From: Gammaproteobacteria bacterium | GTDB taxonomy: Bacteria > Pseudomonadota > Gammaproteobacteria > SZUA-229 | Length of the DNA: 10,176 nt | Direction: 5' to 3' | Assembly (NCBI GenBank): GCA_030637945.1 | Contig: DAOWFN010000094.1 | Location: forward strand, 1 to 10,176 | In this document: piece by piece, positions 6,347-10,176 of the stretch | How positions within the stretch are numbered: the first letter of the stretch is position 1 | Layout of the letters: every line of letters starts with the position of its first letter | Notes under the pieces: generated by a model | Seen by the model: only the letters and a program-made list of their open reading frames with translations | What the model was told of the DNA's origin: nothing | Database searches by the model: none | Position numbers and translations under genes: made by a program

Positions 6347-7315
6347 ATGTCTAGTCTGGAATCGATACTCTCACTTAAACAACACGTACAAACACACATC
6401 ATCGGTCAGGAAAAACTGGTCGATCGGCTGCTAATCGCCTTATTAGCTGACGGACACCTGCTGGTCGAAGGCGCACCGGGGCTGGCGAAAACCAAAGCGA
6501 TCAAAGTTTTAAGTGATGGTATCGAAAGCGACTTCCACCGGATACAATTTACCCCTGACTTACTGCCTGCCGATCTGACCGGCACCGAAGTCTACCGCCC
6601 GCAAGATGGTTCTTTTATTTTCCAGCAGGGCCCGCTGTTCCATAATCTGATCCTGGCTGACGAAATTAACCGCGCCCCCGCCAAAGTTCAATCAGCTTTG
6701 CTCGAAGCGATGGCAGAGCGGCAGATAACCGTCGGCAAGGTCACCTATCCACTGCCTGAATTGTTCATGGTAATGGCAACACAGAATCCGATAGAACAGG
6801 AAGGCACTTACCCTCTGCCCGAGGCACAGCTAGACCGCTTTCTGATGCATGTCAGTATCGGTTATCCCGAAGCTTCAGCTGAAAAACAGATCCTGCAACT
6901 AGCACGTCAGGAAGCCAGGGCTGAAGCGGAAACGATCAATGTCACTATAGATAAGATCAGCCAGCAGAGTATTTTTGATGCACGCACGCAAGTGCTTGAT
7001 GTTCACATGGCAGATAACCTTGAAGAATACCTGTTGCAACTGGTACTGGCGACACGCAACCCCGCCGCTTATGGTGACGACCTTGCCAACTGGTCGTTGT
7101 ATGGCGCCAGCCCTCGCGCAAGCATCGCACTCGACCGCTGCGCTCGCGCACATGCCTGGTTAGATCAACGTGACTTTGTCAGCCCGGACGATATCCAGGC
7201 GATCGCTTATGATGTATTACGACATCGTGTCATTTTAAGTTATGAAGCAGAAGCCGATGGTGTTACACCTGATAGTTTTATTCATGAACTCATCGCCCGG
7301 GTGGCCGTCCCTTAA
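6347..7315 (+). CDS. moxR: MoxR-family AAA+ ATPase
   Basis: A 322-residue AAA+ ATPase of the MoxR family, normal in length. Walker A is GAPGLAKT at residues 42-49, Walker B is LILADE at 101-106 (D105, E106), sensor 1 lies in MATQNP at 143-148, and the pre-sensor arginine region is PEAQLDRF at 158-165 (R164). The GQ motif before Walker A (IIGQEKLVDRL, 18-28) and the C-terminal lid (about 230-320, with YGASPRASIALDRCARAHA) are also typical. MoxR proteins form oligomeric rings and work with VWA-domain partners as chaperones or for metal insertion; here DUF58, DUF4381 and VWA partners follow on the same strand. The natural client is unknown. The ATG is preceded by AT-rich sequence without a recognisable Shine-Dalgarno. 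An intergenic hairpin of 91 nt separates it from the DUF58 gene. The symbol is used at family level only. Confidence 0.92.
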   Translation: MSSLESILSLKQHVQTHIIGQEKLVDRLLIALLADGHLLVEGAPGLAKTKAIKVLSDGIESDFHRIQFTPDLLPADLTGTEVYRPQDGSFIFQQGPLFHNLILADEINRAPAKVQSALLEAMAERQITVGKVTYPLPELFMVMATQNPIEQEGTYPLPEAQLDRFLMHVSIGYPEASAEKQILQLARQEARAEAETINVTIDKISQQSIFDARTQVLDVHMADNLEEYLLQLVLATRNPAAYGDDLANWSLYGASPRASIALDRCARAHAWLDQRDFVSPDDIQAIAYDVLRHRVILSYEAEADGVTPDSFIHELIARVAVP

Positions 7316-7326
7316 AAGAAGTACTT

Positions 7327-7417
7327 TCCGCTAATGAATGCAAATAAACGCAAATTAAGATATAAAAACATACCAGGAGTTTTTGTTTTTTTGCGTTCAT
7401 TTGCGTTCATTTGCGGA
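7327..7417. repeat. Inverted repeat with tandem 10-mer arms
   Basis: The left arm holds three 10-nt units starting at 7330, 7340 and 7350: GCTAATGAAT, GCAAATAAAC and GCAAATTAAG. The right arm (7388-7417), read in reverse complement, gives GCAAATGAAC twice and a decayed third unit. Over 28 nt (7327-7354 against 7417-7390) the arms match at 25 positions. The spacer (7360-7387) contains AAAAACATAC at 7364-7373, the same 10-mer as in the repeat at 2534-2617. The element begins 11 nt after the moxR stop and ends 12 nt before the DUF58 ATG. Its right edge covers the only weak GGA that could act as a ribosome-binding site. Role unknown; the long stem could affect mRNA stability or translation of the downstream gene. 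Confidence 0.85.
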
Positions 7418-7429
7418 TAAAAAAACAAC

Positions 7430-8413
7430 ATGAATAACAACAACCAAAAGGCCGAAGGCATTACCTGGATAAGTCCACAATCACTCATTCAGCTTCGTTT
7501 ACAAGCAAACCAGTTACCTCTAGATAGTGGAAAAATACACGCTAAGCAGGGTGGCGCATATCTATCATCCTTCAAAGGACGCGGTATGGAGTTTGATGAA
7601 TCTCGCATCTATCAAGCCGGTGATGATATCCGCAACATGGACTGGCGCGTTACTGCCCGCACAGGCACCGCACACACGAAAGTGTTTCGCGAAGAAAGGG
7701 AACGGCCGATACTGCTCTGGCTCGATCTCAATGATTCGATGATGTTCGCTACGCGCAACAAATTTAAATCGGTGATCGCCGCCGAAGTGGCCACCCTGAT
7801 CGCCTGGAGCGCGGCAAAAAATAATGATCGTATTGGCGGGCTCATTTTTTCGACTGACGAGCACGTTGAAATAAAACCTCGCCGCGGAAAAACAGCCGTT
7901 CTGGATTTTATCGGCCGCTGCACGAAACATCGCGCCTGGTCGACAAAAAAAGCCGCTAACAAACGAGCTGCCGCTGAAATAACGTCAGACAAAGTGACAG
8001 CCGTTTCCCGCCTGCGATCAGTAACACACCCCGGCAGCCTGATCTTCATGATCAGTGATTTTCGCGATATGAACGAAAAAGCATTTGCTCACATAGCCAA
8101 TATAGCTCGCAATAACGATATCATAATGGTGAGTATCTCAGATCCTATCGAACATGATTTACCTGTATCGGGCACATACAAATTAACTGATGGCGTAAAA
8201 GAACTACAGATACAGACTTCCAGTAACAAGACAAGAGATAAATATCACCAACGGTATTTAGACCATCAAAACCAGCTTGAGAGGTTTTGCCGACAACACC
8301 GTATACATCTGGTCAACATTGCAACCAACGATAATACTCTCGATAAATTAAGAGATGGTCTGGGTGTTACCGGACGCAGCAACAAAACACAATATCGTTC
8401 CGCTCAGCAGTAA
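7430..8413 (+). CDS. DUF58 protein of the MoxR operon
   Basis: A 327-residue DUF58 protein with a VWA-like fold, regularly encoded next to MoxR ATPases. The DUF58 signature is complete at residues 50-79: GRGMEFDESRIYQAGDDIRN followed by MDWRVTARTG. The metal-site region that usually reads DxSxS is DLNDS here (D99, N101, S103), so one MIDAS serine is replaced by asparagine. A second core strand, LIFMISDFRD, is at 204-213. No signal peptide or transmembrane segment is visible, so it is probably cytosolic and meets the membrane-bound VWA partners there. The first residues MNNNNQ are low-complexity. No good Shine-Dalgarno precedes the ATG; the hairpin repeat ends 12 nt upstream. The DUF4381 gene starts 27 nt after its stop. 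Function beyond operon partnership is not established for the family. Confidence 0.9.
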   Translation: MNNNNQKAEGITWISPQSLIQLRLQANQLPLDSGKIHAKQGGAYLSSFKGRGMEFDESRIYQAGDDIRNMDWRVTARTGTAHTKVFREERERPILLWLDLNDSMMFATRNKFKSVIAAEVATLIAWSAAKNNDRIGGLIFSTDEHVEIKPRRGKTAVLDFIGRCTKHRAWSTKKAANKRAAAEITSDKVTAVSRLRSVTHPGSLIFMISDFRDMNEKAFAHIANIARNNDIIMVSISDPIEHDLPVSGTYKLTDGVKELQIQTSSNKTRDKYHQRYLDHQNQLERFCRQHRIHLVNIATNDNTLDKLRDGLGVTGRSNKTQYRSAQQ

Positions 8414-8440
8414 CTGTCATTATCTGTCCACATAAATAAC

Positions 8441-8992
8441 ATGAATGAGCCAGCAGCAAATCCCGAAGCATCGATCCCCCAGGCATTGGACCTCCGAGAT
8501 ATCCACCTGCCCGAACCAATAACATGGTGGCCGATCGCGCCTGGCTGGTGGGCAGTTATTGCCAGTTTATTTTTAGTCGTTATTGTTTTTTTTATTATTA
8601 AAAAAATACATGCCAACAGACAGCTTAAAAGAGACATAAAGTCTGAACTGGAAACCATCAAACAACAGTTTCAACAAATTCAGGACCAATCACAACTGGC
8701 GAAATCATTATCCATTCTTTTACGCCGTGCCAGTATCACCTATTATCCTAAAACCGATATTGCCGGTTTAACGGGTAACGACTGGCTGGCTTATCTCGAT
8801 AAAACAAACAGCACATCCTCGAGAGTAAAATTTCAGAGCGATATTGGCAATATACTATTATCTGCGCCTTATCTGCCAGACAACAGCGAGATGGATTTTG
8901 ACGCGAAAGCTTTAGTAAGCTTGTGTGAATCATGGCTGTTGTCTCCACATAAAGCGCTTCATAAAAAGACGATGCGAGTGCAAGCGTCATGA
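8441..8992 (+). CDS. DUF4381 single-pass membrane protein
   Basis: A 183-residue protein that fits DUF4381, a short component regularly found between the DUF58 and VWA genes of MoxR operons. The opening, LRDIHLPEPITWWPIAPGWW (residues 18-37), is the family hallmark. One transmembrane helix follows (about 36-54, AVIASLFLVVIVFFIIKK), then a cytosolic basic and Gln-rich helical segment (58-90), and a C-terminal helical domain with LRRASITYYP and GLTGNDWLAYLD (94-120). The orientation and the positive residues after the helix suggest an N-out, C-in topology. The stop overlaps the next ATG by 4 nt (ATGA at 8989-8992), indicating coupled translation. It probably tethers or adapts the ATPase to the membrane partners, but this is inference. 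Confidence 0.85.
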   Translation: MNEPAANPEASIPQALDLRDIHLPEPITWWPIAPGWWAVIASLFLVVIVFFIIKKIHANRQLKRDIKSELETIKQQFQQIQDQSQLAKSLSILLRRASITYYPKTDIAGLTGNDWLAYLDKTNSTSSRVKFQSDIGNILLSAPYLPDNSEMDFDAKALVSLCESWLLSPHKALHKKTMRVQAS

Positions 8993-10020
8993 TGTCGTTT
9001 CTATGGCCATGGGTTTTGGCTGCGGCACCACTGCCCTTTTTATTACGTTTACTCCTGCCACGCGCGAAACAAACCGATGACGCCGCACTGCAGGTGCCAC
9101 ATTTATCTGATTACCAGGTCGGTGAAAACCATACATATATAGACAAAAAATCTCGCTGGCCTTTATTGCTCTATACGCTGGCATGGTTGTGTCTGCTCAT
9201 TGCAGCGGCCAGACCGCAATGGACGGGGGAACCTGTCGAATTACCAGTCAGTGGTCGCGATCTAATGCTGGCAATCGATATCTCGAAGAGCATGGACCAC
9301 CCGATTCGTCACAAGCGGCGTTCTATCAGCAGGATCACTGCAACGAAAGCGGTGGCGAGTGCTTTCATAGAAAAACGTGTCGGTGATCGTATCGGTTTAA
9401 TCTTGTTTGGCGATCAGGCGTACGTGCAGGCGCCCCTCACCTTTGATAGAGCCACTGTGAATATCTTGTTACAGGAAGCATTTACCGGACTCGCCGGACA
9501 GGCAACCGCCATCGGCGATGCCATCGGGCTTGCTGTAAAACGACTTGATACAAAGCAAAAATCGGCCTCAACAAATGAAATAAGTAAAAACATCTCCGAT
9601 GACCGTGTTTTAATTTTATTGACCGACGGTGTAAGTAATCGTGGTGCGATTACACCATTAAAAGCCGCGGAACTCGCCGCTAAAAAAGGTTTGAAAATTC
9701 ACACTATCGGCATTGGTAAACGTGGCTCCAGGGAGCTCGATGAGATCACTCTACGAAAGATTGCAAAGATAACAGGTGGTCGATATTTTCGCGCATACAC
9801 AACGGCTGACCTGCAAAATATCTATGGCTTGCTCGATAAACTTGAGCCCGTCGAAAAAGATGTACAAAGCTACCGCCCTGTTAAAGCCCTATTTTATATC
9901 CCGCTATCGGCCAGCTTACTGTTCGCTACACTTTTAGCATTGTTTTTGTATGGCCCTCAGTTATCACTGAACCTATTTAAAGGACCATTATTGCATTCAA
10001 AGAAAAAATCAACATCATGA
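8989..10020 (+). CDS. VWA-domain membrane protein, BatA-like
   Basis: A 343-residue protein with the BatA/BatB layout: an N-terminal hydrophobic segment (about 4-23, WPWVLAAAPLPFLLRLLLPR), a second helix (57-74), a von Willebrand factor A domain (about 91-285) and a C-terminal helix (302-321). The metal site is complete: DISKS at 97-101 (D97, S99, S101), T173 in GQATAIGDAIG, and the aspartate of LLTDG at 213. The VWA domain therefore sits between membrane helices, on the cytosolic or periplasmic face depending on topology. In related operons these proteins interact with the MoxR ATPase and have been linked to aerotolerance or stress resistance (the Bat name), but the exact job is unclear. Two ATG codons stand at 8989 and 8992; I keep the first because it gives the 4-nt ATGA overlap. 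It also overlaps the following gene by 4 nt. Confidence 0.88.
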   Translation: MMSFLWPWVLAAAPLPFLLRLLLPRAKQTDDAALQVPHLSDYQVGENHTYIDKKSRWPLLLYTLAWLCLLIAAARPQWTGEPVELPVSGRDLMLAIDISKSMDHPIRHKRRSISRITATKAVASAFIEKRVGDRIGLILFGDQAYVQAPLTFDRATVNILLQEAFTGLAGQATAIGDAIGLAVKRLDTKQKSASTNEISKNISDDRVLILLTDGVSNRGAITPLKAAELAAKKGLKIHTIGIGKRGSRELDEITLRKIAKITGGRYFRAYTTADLQNIYGLLDKLEPVEKDVQSYRPVKALFYIPLSASLLFATLLALFLYGPQLSLNLFKGPLLHSKKKSTS

Positions 10021-10176
10021 ATGAATTAATGGAAACGATACAAAACGTGCCTTTCAGCAGCATTACCAGTGAAATAATGTTTGCTTTACAAACCTTGCAC
10101 TTCATTCGTGCAGACTGGTTTTACGCATTCATCCCGTTAATCCTGTATTTAATTTTTTCCACTAAAAAAGCACTGG
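10017..10176 (+). CDS. Probable second VWA protein (BatB-like), N-terminal fragment
   Basis: An open frame of 53 codons starts at the ATG overlapping the previous stop (ATGA, 10017-10020) and runs off the right edge. The visible part reads MNELMETIQNVPFSS and then LHFIRADWFYAFIPLILYLI, an amphipathic stretch followed by a hydrophobic helix ending in STKKAL. The pattern 'FhFiRp-W-hhhhPhhhhh' is the usual N-terminus of BatB-type VWA(-TPR) proteins, which normally come next in MoxR/DUF58/DUF4381/VWA operons. The VWA domain itself lies outside the window, so the family call rests on the N-terminus and position. Confidence 0.65.
   Translation, partial: MNELMETIQNVPFSSITSEIMFALQTLHFIRADWFYAFIPLILYLIFSTKKAL

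Noticed and set aside
6899..7153. Antisense frames within moxR
   Set aside because: They have no family resemblance and lie opposite strongly conserved AAA+ coding sequence.
7565..8049. Long antisense frames (121 and 145 codons) opposite the DUF58 gene
   Set aside because: The plus strand encodes the complete DUF58 signature; the antisense products are Arg/Ala/Ser-rich with no recognisable domain or ribosome-binding site.

Overview
The window looks like a chromosomal segment of a gammaproteobacterium of moderate, slightly AT-leaning composition. The main support is a RlmG-type 23S rRNA methyltransferase and a Mak-type ROK sugar kinase, both recognisably close to the enterobacterial proteins, together with a btuB-like receptor gene under a cobalamin riboswitch and a MoxR/DUF58/DUF4381/VWA operon. 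I cannot name a genus. All genes are ordinary chromosomal functions. I see no transposase, integrase, phage gene, tRNA, rRNA or CRISPR array.

The left part (1-5869) is a run of six minus-strand genes, in transcription order: btuB-like outer-membrane receptor, tonB-like energy transducer, PduO-type cobalamin adenosyltransferase, mak-like sugar kinase, rlmG, and a beta-barrel outer-membrane protein cut by the left edge. Gaps are 9, 20 and 78 nt, then a 19-nt overlap, then 24 nt. A complete cobalamin riboswitch aptamer (5974-6201) lies upstream of btuB. A hairpin at 5875-5893 would bury the btuB Shine-Dalgarno sequence, which suggests translational control. The first three genes form a logical set: import of B12 across the outer membrane, energising of that import, and conversion of cob(I)alamin to adenosylcobalamin. 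The last three have no obvious B12 role and may simply be read through.

The region 5870-6346 is a divergent regulatory region. The riboswitch leader points left. To its right lie AT-rich sequence and two alternative small hairpins in front of the rightward operon.

The right part (6347-10176) is a plus-strand operon: MoxR AAA+ ATPase, DUF58 protein, DUF4381 membrane protein, a BatA-like VWA membrane protein, and the start of a second protein that looks like a BatB-type VWA protein. The last junctions are 4-nt and 4-nt ATGA overlaps. This is the classic MoxR/VWA layout, thought to act as a chaperone or metal-dependent assembly system at the membrane.

The least explained features are two intergenic inverted repeats, at 2534-2617 (between the adenosyltransferase and mak genes) and 7327-7417 (between moxR and DUF58). 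In each, the arms are built of short tandem repeats (a 7-mer TGAATAA and a 10-mer GCAAATGAAC), the central spacer carries the same 10-mer AAAAACATAC, and the element ends 11-12 nt before the next start codon. They may be two members of one small dispersed repeat family.
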